Of a DNA stretch of 62,325 bases, positions 1-8,351 are shown piece by piece. Made by a program: the position numbers and the translations under genes. The notes below the pieces were generated by a model. The model was given only the letters and a program-made list of their open reading frames with translations, did not search any database and was not told the origin of the DNA. Within the stretch, counting starts at the first letter, position 1, and every line of letters starts with the position of its first letter. Source of the DNA: Anaerolineales bacterium (GTDB lineage Bacteria; Chloroflexota; Anaerolineae; Anaerolineales; Villigracilaceae); assembly GCA_020060235.1 (NCBI GenBank), contig JAGVAO010000230.1:1-62325 (forward strand). Direction: 5' to 3'.

Positions 1-141
1 ATAGCCGATGCTCAGGAAAATCGGCTTGTTCTCGGCGCGGGCTTTGGACAGGGCTTCTTCACCCCAGGGGTACCAATCGACGGGGTTCTCCGCGTGCTGT
101 AGGAGGTAGGGGGAGTTTTCGGTTACGAGGCGATTTGGCAT
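1..141 (-). CDS. Thioredoxin-domain protein, YyaL/DUF255 family (partial, N-terminus only)
   Basis: Reading the minus strand from the ATG at 141 gives 47 residues before the window edge. They include [20 protein letters not shown] followed by WYPWGEEAL and KPIFLSIGY. This is the highly conserved opening of the YyaL / SSP411 (DUF255) family, just before the thioredoxin-like CHWC site that lies outside the window. Full-length members are about 650-700 residues, with a thioredoxin-like domain followed by an alpha/alpha barrel; their exact reaction is not established. No clear ribosome binding site is visible just upstream of the ATG. Confidence 0.9.
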   Translation of the reverse strand, partial: MPNRLVTENSPYLLQHAENPVDWYPWGEEALSKARAENKPIFLSIGY

Positions 142-208
142 TTTGAGTTTCCAGTGTTCAGTTTGCAAGTCCTCCCGATGACGCTGGGGTGATATTTAAT
201 ATTCAGTT

Positions 209-637
209 TTAACGCCATGCGCCCAAAATCGCGCCGAACAGGACAAGGTTAATCAGGTGATTGCCGACTTCAATTGCCCAAACCTTCAGCCCATGACCGG
301 CGAACAATTTGTTTACCAGATAAGTTGGAGCGATAAAACCAAGCCAGAGCATAAATCCGGTGCCTGCGCCAGACAGGGCGCTGACGCCACCCGTCATCAG
401 ACCGCCCATCGCATTGACCATGAATGCCATCGCCACGGCCTGGATAAATGACGAGAGCAGTATCAGTGCCCAGGTCAGGTTCATATTGCTTGTTCCCGGG
501 GCATCGTCTTCGGTCTTGCCAATACCCCTCCACCAGGTGGGGAAGAAGGTTTTGGGGCTGTACCAGAGCGCACCTGATATCATACTCGCTACAATACAAA
601 CCAAAACAGCCAGCCAATTGATAGAGAGAAAATCCAT
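209..637 (-). CDS. DUF1761 family small membrane protein
   Basis: This 142-residue protein has about four hydrophobic segments (roughly residues 8-25, 55-78, 85-108 and 115-138), so it should be an integral inner-membrane protein. The N-terminal INWLAVLVCIVASMISGALW followed by YSPKTFF matches the DUF1761 pattern, in which a helix is followed by a conserved W-Y-S/T-P turn. The function of the family is unknown. The start is supported by GGAGG five bases upstream of the ATG. It is probably transcribed alone, with about 70 bases between its stop and the YyaL gene on the same strand. Confidence 0.8.
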   Translation of the reverse strand: MDFLSINWLAVLVCIVASMISGALWYSPKTFFPTWWRGIGKTEDDAPGTSNMNLTWALILLSSFIQAVAMAFMVNAMGGLMTGGVSALSGAGTGFMLWLGFIAPTYLVNKLFAGHGLKVWAIEVGNHLINLVLFGAILGAWR

Positions 638-773
638 ATAAGCCTCCAGATGATAATCAGGATAGAAACGATTTGCTATCTATTTTATCAGCATAGGGTT
701 TCCAGAATCGCTAAGCGGATAAAACCTATTATCCAATTACGACGGCACCACATGGACATTTATAAACAAAACA

Positions 774-816
774 GGAATCAAAAAGCGGATGTTCGCCACG
801 TCCGCTTTTTGATTCC
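774..816. terminator. Intrinsic terminator hairpin, probably bidirectional
   Basis: Perfect 16-bp inverted repeat (774-789 and 801-816) around an 11-base loop. The stem contains A5 on one side and T5 on the other. It starts 7 bases after the stop of the beta-propeller gene ending at 823 on the minus strand, so it most likely ends that transcript. Confidence 0.75.
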
Positions 817-822
817 TTATTT

Positions 823-2223
823 TTATGGCTGCCAGGAGAAGAACCCTACCTGCTCTGTATGCGCCAGGCCTTTGATTTCAAGTCGAACAGTTTGACCTGT
901 TTCGAGGGCAACCGCCAAAAAATGTGGAGTGCCATCGTAGACATCCATCAGTAGGTATTGGTTATCACTGGAAAATTGGAACTTCCAGAAAGATGGTTCT
1001 ACAAAGGTATCATCAGCACTGTAGATTTCACGCACGGAACCATCCGCCGGAAGACCGACTCCGCCGCCCGACAAAGTTGGCTGCAAGATACGTGTCCCGA
1101 TGTAGGCTCGGCGCTGGTTGGCAAATGCGACCAGCGAGGCATCTGGCGACCAGGCAAACGGGTAAATACCGGAAACATAATTCGAGAAAGTGCCAAAGGA
1201 CTGAATCACACTGCCATCCAGCGCCAGCACATCGATGGATTTTGTCGGCATGTTGTGGGCATCTCCTGAGGCATCTGCCGCCAACAGCGCGCCGCCAGAT
1301 GGGGCAAGCGCGTAAAACGCCTGGCGGTCTGATGAGAACAAAGGTGTAATCTCGCCATTTAAGGATAGCAGGGTAAAGGTGTAACTTGTAGCGGGATACG
1401 CCCCCTGCCTTTGCTGTAGGAGCAGGCTGTTGCCTATCCAGCCCTGAATCGAGGCGTTGACGGCGCTCAGTTGTTGCAGTTCAGAACCGTCCGGGCGGAC
1501 GAGGTAGATACCATCATCGGCTTGGGATGGGTGGAATGCCCAAACGCTGTTCAATACCTGGAAGGCTATCCACTGCCCATCGGGTGACCAGGTGGGGGTG
1601 AAGAAAAATTTTCGTTCAGCGCCATAGACTTCCTGCCAGGTGTTCAATTGAGCGTCGAACAGGTACAGGATGGATGGAGAAATTTCAAAATCTGCGGGGG
1701 ATTGCCAGGCAAGTTGTTCCAGTTCATCTTTGGTCTTGCCGATGGAGAGTTCGTCTTCCGGATGCGTGACCAGCAAGCCATATCGTCCATCTGGCGACCA
1801 GACCAGGCCGCCGCCATCTGCCCTGAAAACATCTTTCATGTTGAATGGGGTCGTAACGGTTTCCGGCTCAGGACATTCTATCAGTCCGACCACGCACGAC
1901 CCCGGCAGGCGTGCCAGGCGGGCAGTGGATTCATCCACGCCAACCGGGGGTTCGGCGGGATGAATATATTCTTTTGCGGTGGTAATGGTGAAATACAGCT
2001 CTCCGTACGGGTCACGCGCCGGAGCGGAAATGCCTGTCGGTGCAGAGGGCGTTTCAGGGTCGCCATTTGAAGCGGGCAATGATGCGGGTGGCAAATCTGC
2101 CGGTAAAACGGGGGCAGGCGCTGGGGCGGTTTCGATGCTCACGTTGAAAATACTGTGAGGCACCAGCCATCCCAATCCGAGCAAGAAAATAGAGGCAATC
2201 AGGTTGAAAATTGAACGTTTCAT
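823..2223 (-). CDS. Membrane-anchored TolB-like (PD40) beta-propeller protein
   Basis: 466 residues. The N-terminal segment (residues 5-27) is a signal anchor or uncleaved signal peptide. An Ala/Pro-rich linker to about residue 75 follows. The remainder has PD40/TolB-type blades, recognised by repeated WSPDG-type motifs: LVWSPDGRYGLLV, PTWSPDGQWIAFQV and FAWSPDASLVAFA. Such propellers usually act as extracytoplasmic binding or scaffold modules; no catalytic motif is visible. The start has AAGGAG a few bases upstream. It lies 99 bases downstream of the histidine kinase gene on the same strand, so it could be the last gene of that operon and a candidate sensor partner or target. Confidence 0.75.
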   Translation of the reverse strand: MKRSIFNLIASIFLLGLGWLVPHSIFNVSIETAPAPAPVLPADLPPASLPASNGDPETPSAPTGISAPARDPYGELYFTITTAKEYIHPAEPPVGVDESTARLARLPGSCVVGLIECPEPETVTTPFNMKDVFRADGGGLVWSPDGRYGLLVTHPEDELSIGKTKDELEQLAWQSPADFEISPSILYLFDAQLNTWQEVYGAERKFFFTPTWSPDGQWIAFQVLNSVWAFHPSQADDGIYLVRPDGSELQQLSAVNASIQGWIGNSLLLQQRQGAYPATSYTFTLLSLNGEITPLFSSDRQAFYALAPSGGALLAADASGDAHNMPTKSIDVLALDGSVIQSFGTFSNYVSGIYPFAWSPDASLVAFANQRRAYIGTRILQPTLSGGGVGLPADGSVREIYSADDTFVEPSFWKFQFSSDNQYLLMDVYDGTPHFLAVALETGQTVRLEIKGLAHTEQVGFFSWQP

Positions 2224-2322
2224 GGGGTCTCCTTTTTGTGATATCCAATTTATACCTGTTGGATGTCACAAGCCTGTCACGCCGTTGTCAGGATTTGGTG
2301 ACAGGGATGGGCGGAGATGCGT

Positions 2323-3225
2323 TTAGACCGGCAGGCGGATGGTGAATACAGCCCCCCTCCCCTGGGCCGGGTCGCTGCGCAGGAATATTTCTCCACCATG
2401 AAGTTGGACGATGCGCCGCGCCAGTGCCAGCCCAAGACCGCTGCCTTCCGTTTCGCGGGCATTTTCTCCTCGATAGAGGTCATCGAAAATCCGTTGTTGT
2501 TCCTGGGATGGGATACCGGCACCGCCATCGGCTACTTCGATGAACAAGGCACGTCCATCCTCGCGGACACGGACTTCAACCGCGTCGACGGAATCGCTGT
2601 ATTTGAGGGCGTTGTCAAGCAGGTTGTAAACCGCCAGGCCAAGCATGTCGCGGTCGCCGGTCACTGTCGGGAGGGCTGGCACTCTGGATATCAACAGGTT
2701 AATGCTGCGCCCCTGGTAAACCGGGAGACCGTTTGCCGCGCCAACCATCTCATCTACCAGTTCGCCGATATTGATAGGGCGGTGTTCGAGCATTTGCGTA
2801 TCCAGTTCAGACAGTTTGCGCAAGTCGCGCAGGATGCGCCCCAGGCGGGTGGCGGCCTGACTGGCGTTATCCACTGCGGCCAGGGTGTCGGCCGTGCTTC
2901 GGGCTTCGCGCAGGTTGGTGAGCGCGGCCTGCAAGCCTGTCAGTGGGTTTTTCAACTCGTGGTCGAGTCGTTGCAGGAATTGACGATGCGATTCATCCCG
3001 TTCACGTGTGATTTTGTCAATCAACTGCCCTTTGCCCCAATCGAAAGCGATGGCCAGGAGCTGAATCAACACTGCCAGGGCAAACAGGATGGCAAAAATG
3101 CTGGCGCCAATACCCACGCGAAAGACCATGACTGGCTCATCCTGCCAAAAAACAGGGATAAGATAGAGTGCGAGGGTGCCAATTGCCAGAAAAACCAGAG
3201 CGAGTATGGTAAAAAATTGTTTCAC
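2323..3225 (-). CDS. Sensor histidine kinase, two-TM
   Basis: 300 residues. Two transmembrane helices (about 4-24 and 37-62) enclose only a very short extracytoplasmic loop. A HisKA domain follows with phospho-acceptor His89 in DHELKNPLTG, then a HATPase_c domain with N-box LLDNALKYS, G1 VADGGAGIP and G2 GSGLGLALARRI. All kinase motifs are intact. With almost no periplasmic sensor, it may sense membrane state or a partner protein. The start overlaps the stop of the upstream response regulator by four bases, so the two are translationally coupled and almost certainly cognate. Confidence 0.92.
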   Translation of the reverse strand: MKQFFTILALVFLAIGTLALYLIPVFWQDEPVMVFRVGIGASIFAILFALAVLIQLLAIAFDWGKGQLIDKITRERDESHRQFLQRLDHELKNPLTGLQAALTNLREARSTADTLAAVDNASQAATRLGRILRDLRKLSELDTQMLEHRPINIGELVDEMVGAANGLPVYQGRSINLLISRVPALPTVTGDRDMLGLAVYNLLDNALKYSDSVDAVEVRVREDGRALFIEVADGGAGIPSQEQQRIFDDLYRGENARETEGSGLGLALARRIVQLHGGEIFLRSDPAQGRGAVFTIRLPV

Positions 3226-3938
3226 GGCAGCATCCTGACCGGGGCAATGAAGCAGTAACCTTCCCCCGCCTGTGTTTCGATAAATTTTGGGTTAGCCGGG
3301 TCATCGCCGAGTGCTTTGCGCAGCTCGAACATGCGGGTGTCAACCGTGCGGGTACCTGCCGGGTATTCCCAGCCCCAGACTAGCTGCAGAAGCCGCTCAC
3401 GGCTGATGACTTCATCTGGGTGGGTCATCAGGTATTCGAGCACGGCAAAAGATTTTGGACTGAGATCGAGCAGTTTTTCATGGAGTGTGGCGCGGCGTGT
3501 GCGGCGGTCAAGAATCAGGTCGTGAGCAGAAATCCGCCAGGCGGTGGCCAAGGAGGCTTGCCCGCTTTGCGAGCGGCGCAGTACAGCGCGGACACGCGCC
3601 AGCAACTCGTGCGACTCGAAAGGCTTGTTCAGGTAATCATCCGCGCCTTCTTCCAGCGCCAAGGCACGCTCAATGGCATCGCCGACCTGGGTGAGCAGGA
3701 TGGTCGGCGTTTGCAAACCGGCGCGGCGCAGGCGACGTAACACTTCGCGCCCATCCATACGTGGCATGAGCACATCGAGCACAACCAGGTCTGGGCGCAG
3801 TGTCTGGGCTTTTTCGAGCGCATCCGCGCCGTTGGCGGCTGTCAGGATGTGGAAACCGGCGCGCTCAAAAAACGGAACCAGGCTGTTGGTGATGGTTGGG
3901 TCGTCATCCGCAAGAAGAAGTTTCGGCCTGTCATTCAT
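3222..3938 (-). CDS. OmpR/PhoB-type response regulator
   Basis: 238 residues. The receiver domain (about 6-120) has the acidic pocket DDD at 11-13, phospho-acceptor Asp55 in VVLDVLMP, Thr83 and Lys105 in NKPF. The C-terminal winged helix (about 135-235) ends in the typical TVDTRMFELRKALGDDP and ETQAGEGYCF stretches. It is a transcription regulator paired with the kinase that overlaps its 3' end. A TATAAT box lies 7 bases before the ATG with no ribosome binding site between, so its mRNA may be leaderless. Confidence 0.93.
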   Translation of the reverse strand: MNDRPKLLLADDDPTITNSLVPFFERAGFHILTAANGADALEKAQTLRPDLVVLDVLMPRMDGREVLRRLRRAGLQTPTILLTQVGDAIERALALEEGADDYLNKPFESHELLARVRAVLRRSQSGQASLATAWRISAHDLILDRRTRRATLHEKLLDLSPKSFAVLEYLMTHPDEVISRERLLQLVWGWEYPAGTRTVDTRMFELRKALGDDPANPKFIETQAGEGYCFIAPVRMLP

Positions 3939-3945
3939 ATTTAAA

Positions 3946-3951
3946 ATTATA
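3946..3951 (-). promoter_or_regulatory. -10 box of a probable leaderless promoter for the response regulator
   Basis: On the minus strand TATAAT is followed by 7 bases (TTTAAAT) and then the ATG at 3938. No Shine-Dalgarno sequence can fit between a transcription start and the ATG. No good -35 box is seen. Confidence 0.5.
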
Positions 3952-4048
3952 GCGGGGAATAGGAAGTAAGGAGAAAGTGTTACGAAACGGTGACACGCAT
4001 AGTATTCAGGAGTCCGGCAAGACGCCTGTTATAGAGAATTGCCAGGGC

Positions 4049-4085
4049 GTAGATGTAGCAGCCGGGTGAGACTCGGCACGTCTAC
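4049..4085. other. Strong two-part hairpin between two signalling operons
   Basis: Outer 8-bp stem (4049-4056 with 4078-4085), a 4-base bulge (4057-4060), then an inner 7-bp stem (4061-4067 with 4071-4077) closed by a GAG triloop. Two of the 15 pairs are G-U on the plus-strand reading. No T-run follows on either strand, so it is not a plain terminator. It lies downstream of the cyclase gene and upstream of the OmpR-type regulator on the minus strand. I do not recognise a known riboswitch; the rest of 3952-4114 holds no other feature I can name. Confidence 0.4.
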
Positions 4086-4114
4086 AGGCTCGCATGTCAG
4101 TCAAATAACTGATT

Positions 4115-5155
4115 TTAGATTGGCAAAACCGAATATACCTTAACCGGAATGGTCTTGCCCTTGAAAAGTTCTTCCCCCAGGGGTTCGATTTTAATTGAAT
4201 CGTCCAGTTCGCGGCGGGTGGCTTCGTCGATGATGATGCTGCGCTGGACGACTTTCGTGTGCGCTTCCAGACGGGTGCTCAGGTTGACCGGGTCGCCCAC
4301 GCACAGGTAGGTGGCGCGGGTTTGCGTCCCGGCGTAGCCAGCCACCACGCGCCCGGTGGCGATGCCAAATCCGACTTCGAGTTGCAGCCTGCCTTTTTCA
4401 GCCTGTTCGCGGTTGTAGGCATCCAGTTTCTTGTGGATTTCGATTGCGCTCCTGACCGCCCTCTGCGCGTGGTCGGGATAGAAGACCGGCGCGCCGAAGA
4501 ACGACATCAGGCCGTCGCCCTGCATCTGGTTGGCGTTGCCGCCATGCGACTGGATGGTGTCAATCACAAGCAGGTAGTAGTCGTTAATCATGGCAATCAC
4601 GTCTGCCGGGTCGTTGGCTTCGGTGATGGTGGTGTAATTGCGGATGTCACAAAACACGGACGAAATGACGGTATGTTTGCCGCCCAGCGTGAAACCTTCG
4701 CGTATCAACTGGTCGGCCACATCTTTATCGGCAAAGGTGCGAATCAGGCGGCGCTGCTCGTCGCGCAGGCGTTTCTTTTCCAGGCAGGCATTGACCCGCG
4801 CCCGCAGCAGGATTGGGTTGACCGGCTTGTTCAGGTAATCTTCAGCCCCCAGTTCGATGCACCTGACCACGCTCTCCAGTTCATCGAGCGAGGTGGTCAT
4901 AATGATTGGGATGTTGCGCAGGTCGGGGTTTTTCAGGCAGGTTTCGAGTACCTGGTAGCCGTTCATCTCAGGCATTTCGATATCGAGCAGCATCAGGTCG
5001 AAACCGCCGGTGCCCAGTTTTTCGAGCGCTTCGCGTCCGTTTTCGGCGGTGTCCAGTTCGTGGCCGAGTCTCTCCACCTCGCGCGACAGCAACATGCGGT
5101 TGACTTTGTTGTCATCCACAATCAGCAGGCGGTGGGATGTTTGGGCGGGATTCAT
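4115..5155 (-). CDS. Response regulator fused to a class III adenylate/guanylate cyclase domain
   Basis: 346 residues. An N-terminal receiver (about 9-125) has Asp14/Asp15, phospho-acceptor Asp58 in LMLLDIEMP and Lys110. A short linker helix leads to a class III cyclase catalytic domain (about 163-340). Both metal-binding Asp residues are present (Asp170 in FCDIRNYTT, Asp214 in QGDGLM), as are the transition-state Asn291 and Arg295 in VNLSTRLE. The purine-selecting positions are unusual: Gln210 where adenylate cyclases have Lys, and Leu284 where they have Asp/Thr. The start overlaps the HPt stop by four bases. It is the likely output of the HPt phosphorelay; whether the product is cAMP, cGMP or something else cannot be told from sequence. 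Confidence 0.9.
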   Translation of the reverse strand: MNPAQTSHRLLIVDDNKVNRMLLSREVERLGHELDTAENGREALEKLGTGGFDLMLLDIEMPEMNGYQVLETCLKNPDLRNIPIIMTTSLDELESVVRCIELGAEDYLNKPVNPILLRARVNACLEKKRLRDEQRRLIRTFADKDVADQLIREGFTLGGKHTVISSVFCDIRNYTTITEANDPADVIAMINDYYLLVIDTIQSHGGNANQMQGDGLMSFFGAPVFYPDHAQRAVRSAIEIHKKLDAYNREQAEKGRLQLEVGFGIATGRVVAGYAGTQTRATYLCVGDPVNLSTRLEAHTKVVQRSIIIDEATRRELDDSIKIEPLGEELFKGKTIPVKVYSVLPI

Positions 5156-5487
5156 ACGTGCAGGCCTTTGAGCCTTTCAGCGGCAGCGGCGTAGGATTCT
5201 TTCAACGCCTCCAGCCGGGTTCCGATTTCGAGATTGCCCTCGCGCCCCATCATTTCCAGTTCCCTTGCCAGCGCGGCCAGGTCGCTTGCGCCGAAGGTGG
5301 CGGCGTTCGATTTGAGCGAGTGCGCGTTGCGCCGGAACGACTCGACATCCCCGCTGGCGAGCGCGGATTCGATGCCCGCCAGCATCCCGGGCGATTCGTC
5401 CAGGAAGGCATCTATCAGGTCGTTGATAAAATCTTCGCCCGATATTTCCTTGAGTTGGTTAAAAACGCTCAGGTCGATGGGGGACAT
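5152..5487 (-). CDS. HPt (histidine phosphotransfer) protein
   Basis: 111 residues, a single all-alpha HPt domain with the phospho-acceptor His in AHSLKSNAATFGA. I chose the ATG at 5487 because AAGGA lies six bases before it; the in-frame ATG at 5493 sits almost on top of that site. The protein would shuttle phosphate between the receivers of the hybrid kinase upstream and the receiver of the cyclase protein, whose start it overlaps by four bases. Having kinase, HPt and output side by side is strong context for a dedicated phosphorelay. Confidence 0.9.
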   Translation of the reverse strand: MSPIDLSVFNQLKEISGEDFINDLIDAFLDESPGMLAGIESALASGDVESFRRNAHSLKSNAATFGASDLAALARELEMMGREGNLEIGTRLEALKESYAAAAERLKGLHV

Positions 5488-5516
5488 AGGCATTCCTTTT
5501 TACCATTCTCTACTCT

Positions 5517-8123
5517 CTACCTGTTCTCTACCCTGACATTTACCTTCGTAATCGCTTCGACCAGTTCCTCGATGCGAATCGGCTTGCTGACGTAATCGTC
5601 CATGCCTGCCTGGATGCATATCTCGCGGTCGCCTTGCATGGCATTGGCGGTCATGGCGATGATGTGCGGCTGGTGGATATTTTCCAGTTTGCGGATGTTT
5701 CGGGTGGCGTCCAGGCCGTCCATTTCCGGCATTTGCACATCCATGAGGATAAGGTCATAAGACTGCCGCTCAAGCGATTCCAGCACTTCGACGCCGTTGG
5801 CGGCGACATCGCTGCGGTATCCCATTCGTTCGAGGATGCGCAGGGCCAGTTTCTGGTTGACTGCGTTGTCTTCTGCCAGCAATATTTTCATTGGCTGGCG
5901 TTCTGCCATGTGCGGGTCGAAAAGCGAATCGGCTTGCAGGCTTTGTTTATAGGCCGAGTCTTTTACCGCAAAAGTTTCGACAATCACGTTATACAGACTG
6001 GATTGTTTGACAGGTTTGGTCAGGAAAGCCGAGAAAAGGCCGCTATCTTCCGACTCGCGCCAACCCAGCGAAGTCAACATGATGATGGGGAGCGATTGGT
6101 CAAGTTTTCGAATTTCGGTTGCCAGTTGCACCCCGTCCATTTCGGGCATGTGCATATCGAGGATGGCGGCATCGAATCTTTCCCCGTTTTTGAGGGCCTT
6201 CAGCGCGTCGAGCGGGTTTGCAAAGACGGTTGGGATTAATTCCCAGGTTTGAACCTGCAAACTGACAACCCGGCGATTGGTTTCGTTATCGTCCACCACC
6301 AGCACACGCTTGCCTTTGAGTTGCGGGACAGGCAGCGCAGGCGCGGGCTTGGGCAGCGCGGCGGTCTGGGCGAGGATTGTAAAATGAAATGTCGAGCCGA
6401 CCCCTTCGGTGCTTTCGACCCACATCTCGCCGCCCATCAATTCGCTGAGCCGCTTGCTGATGGCGAGTCCCAGCCCCGTGCCGCCATATTTGCGCGTGGT
6501 GGAAGAATCGACCTGCGAGAAAGATTGGAAGAGGCGATTCATGCGGTCGGTCGGGATGCCGATGCCTGTATCGCGCACCGAGATGTGCAGGCGTTGCCCC
6601 TGTTTTTGGGCATTTTTATCCACTTCGACCTGGAGAACGATTTCGCCCTGTTTTGTGAACTTGACGGCGTTCCCCAACAAATTAACGATAATCTGGCGCA
6701 GGCGGGTGACATCGCCCAGGATGGCTTCCGGCACATCCGGTTCGATGACGCAGCCAAGTTCAAGTCCTTTTTGCGAGGCGTTCAATGCCAGCAAGTCAAT
6801 GGCCGATTCCATGCATTCGCGCAAATCGAAAGGCTGTACTTCCAGCTCCAATTTGTCGGCTTCGATTTTCGAGAAATCCAGGATGTCGTTGATGATGGTC
6901 AAAAGCGCGTCGCCACTGTTGCGGATGGTCTCGGCATATTCGCGCTGCTCATTGGTTAGTTTTGTATCCAGAATCAGTCCTGCCATGCCGATGATTCCGT
7001 TCATCGGTGTGCGGATTTCGTGGCTCATGCTGGCGAGGAAGTTGCTCTTGGCGCGGCTGGCGGCTTCGGCGCTGATTCTGGCCTGGTGCAATTCGGTGAT
7101 ATTTCGCAAAACCACCAGTTTGCCGCGCGCGCGTTTCTTTTCGTCGAACAAGGGCGAGATGCTCAGGTCAAAATATTGTTCTTCGTCTTTACGCATCAAG
7201 CAGATTTCGGTATGCGTTTCATCCGCGCCGGAGCAATAGGCGAGCAGTTCGGGCATTTCTTGGAACGCTTCGAAAATGGGACGGCCCATAAAGGATGCGC
7301 GGGTGCGGTTGAATATTTTTTCGAGGGCCGGGTTCACATCCACAAGACGGTCTTGCATATCGAGCACCAGCACGCCGTCGCTCATGTTTTCGATAATGGC
7401 GTCGCGGGCAATTGGGGTAAGGTCGAGCGCGCGGTAGCGGAAGAAGGCAAAGAAGAAGGCAATCCCCATGAACACAAAACCAAAGGGCGTCAGGTCAATC
7501 GGCGAGATTGGGTTTAGCCCCGTTGCGTACATGATGCTGGTTATGACCGGCGCAATTGCGCCAAGCACAAGCGTCACGGCCTGGGCGCGGTACAGGTTTT
7601 GGCGTCTTAGCGCGGACAGCAAAAGCACAACGCCGACGATGATAACAATGTAACTGTAAACCAGGTACGCCCACCAGGCTGGCCCCAAATCAACTTCCAT
7701 CAGGGTCATAGAGCCAAGACTGGACAGCCGCGGGTTGCCGCGTATTAACTGGTGCCAGGTATCTGTCCACGCAAGGATAACGATTGCCACGGGCATGATG
7801 AGCAGCAGGCCAATGTTGCGGCGCGTCAGGTATTTGTCATAGCCTGCATATTGCAGCGCGAACACCATCCAGGCCAGGGGCGCGCCCGCAATCCCGAAAT
7901 AACGGATGTTCGACCAGAAAATATAAAGGCTGACCGATTCGCTTTTCAACCCCAGGGAAATGGCGTAAGACAAAGACCATTCAAATGCGCTCAGCATTAA
8001 GAATGTGAATGCCAGCGCGCCAACCGCGCCGCGCCTCCGCCAGGCCGCATAACTGAGGAGCAGGGAAACGCCTGCCGCGGCGAACATCAAGAATGAATAT
8101 AAATTAAGCGCCCAAGTGTTCAT
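5517..8123 (-). CDS. Hybrid sensor histidine kinase: 7TM-type sensor, PAS, HisKA, HATPase, two receivers
   Basis: 868 residues. Seven or so hydrophobic helices fill residues 1-230, as in the 7TM histidine-kinase sensor region. A PAS domain follows (about 240-350), then HisKA with His368 in SMSHEIRTPMNGI and HATPase_c with LLGNAVKFT and GGTGLGLAISKRL. Two receivers follow: VLVVDDNETN with AILDMHMPEMDG, and ILLAEDNAVN with ILMDVQMPEMDG. The start at 8123 is an ATG with AGGAG about 11 bases upstream; an upstream TTG at 8153 would add ten non-hydrophobic residues. The gene lies 29 bases upstream of the HPt gene and is the likely first gene of a kinase-HPt-cyclase operon. Confidence 0.93.
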   Translation of the reverse strand: MNTWALNLYSFLMFAAAGVSLLLSYAAWRRRGAVGALAFTFLMLSAFEWSLSYAISLGLKSESVSLYIFWSNIRYFGIAGAPLAWMVFALQYAGYDKYLTRRNIGLLLIMPVAIVILAWTDTWHQLIRGNPRLSSLGSMTLMEVDLGPAWWAYLVYSYIVIIVGVVLLLSALRRQNLYRAQAVTLVLGAIAPVITSIMYATGLNPISPIDLTPFGFVFMGIAFFFAFFRYRALDLTPIARDAIIENMSDGVLVLDMQDRLVDVNPALEKIFNRTRASFMGRPIFEAFQEMPELLAYCSGADETHTEICLMRKDEEQYFDLSISPLFDEKKRARGKLVVLRNITELHQARISAEAASRAKSNFLASMSHEIRTPMNGIIGMAGLILDTKLTNEQREYAETIRNSGDALLTIINDILDFSKIEADKLELEVQPFDLRECMESAIDLLALNASQKGLELGCVIEPDVPEAILGDVTRLRQIIVNLLGNAVKFTKQGEIVLQVEVDKNAQKQGQRLHISVRDTGIGIPTDRMNRLFQSFSQVDSSTTRKYGGTGLGLAISKRLSELMGGEMWVESTEGVGSTFHFTILAQTAALPKPAPALPVPQLKGKRVLVVDDNETNRRVVSLQVQTWELIPTVFANPLDALKALKNGERFDAAILDMHMPEMDGVQLATEIRKLDQSLPIIMLTSLGWRESEDSGLFSAFLTKPVKQSSLYNVIVETFAVKDSAYKQSLQADSLFDPHMAERQPMKILLAEDNAVNQKLALRILERMGYRSDVAANGVEVLESLERQSYDLILMDVQMPEMDGLDATRNIRKLENIHQPHIIAMTANAMQGDREICIQAGMDDYVSKPIRIEELVEAITKVNVRVENR

Positions 8124-8195
8124 TTCACCTGTACTCCTGACCCTAATTGTCAACTATGTCGCAAGGCGATATTTGTAGTCAAAATTATCCGCTTC

Positions 8196-8201
8196 ATTAT
8201 A
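8196..8201 (-). promoter_or_regulatory. Candidate -10 box upstream of the hybrid kinase operon
   Basis: TATAAT on the minus strand, 72 bases before the ATG at 8123. No convincing -35 box is seen. It lies in the 228-base gap between the hybrid kinase and CBS genes, which otherwise holds only the CBS terminator. Confidence 0.35.
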
Positions 8202-8311
8202 CTCCTGGCGTTTGTAAATGAAGGTCAATTGCAGGTTTGATGGTGTCTTGTAAGGATATTAAGACTTTCTCATGTATCTGGAAGGGTCGCCCTTGCGGTT
8301 TTTTTTGAATC

Positions 8312-8342
8312 AAAAAAGCGAGGCAATTTGCCTCACTTTTTT
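8312..8342 (-). terminator. Intrinsic terminator of the CBS gene
   Basis: The GAGGCAA / TTGCCTC stem is flanked by A6 on one side and T6 on the other, starting about 10 bases after the CBS stop codon. The flanking A and T runs extend the helix and could work on either strand. Confidence 0.75.
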
Positions 8343-8351
8343 GAAGGTCTT

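Noticed and set aside
2317-3258. Long plus-strand open frame opposite the histidine kinase
   Set aside because: Shadow of the kinase gene; no domain or start signal.
3952-4114. Cyclic-di-GMP or cobalamin riboswitch between the signalling operons
   Set aside because: I compared the sequence with the consensus patterns I know and the key conserved blocks are missing. Only a hairpin is supported.
4259-5194. Plus-strand open frame opposite the cyclase
   Set aside because: Shadow frame; the minus-strand protein has complete receiver and cyclase motifs.
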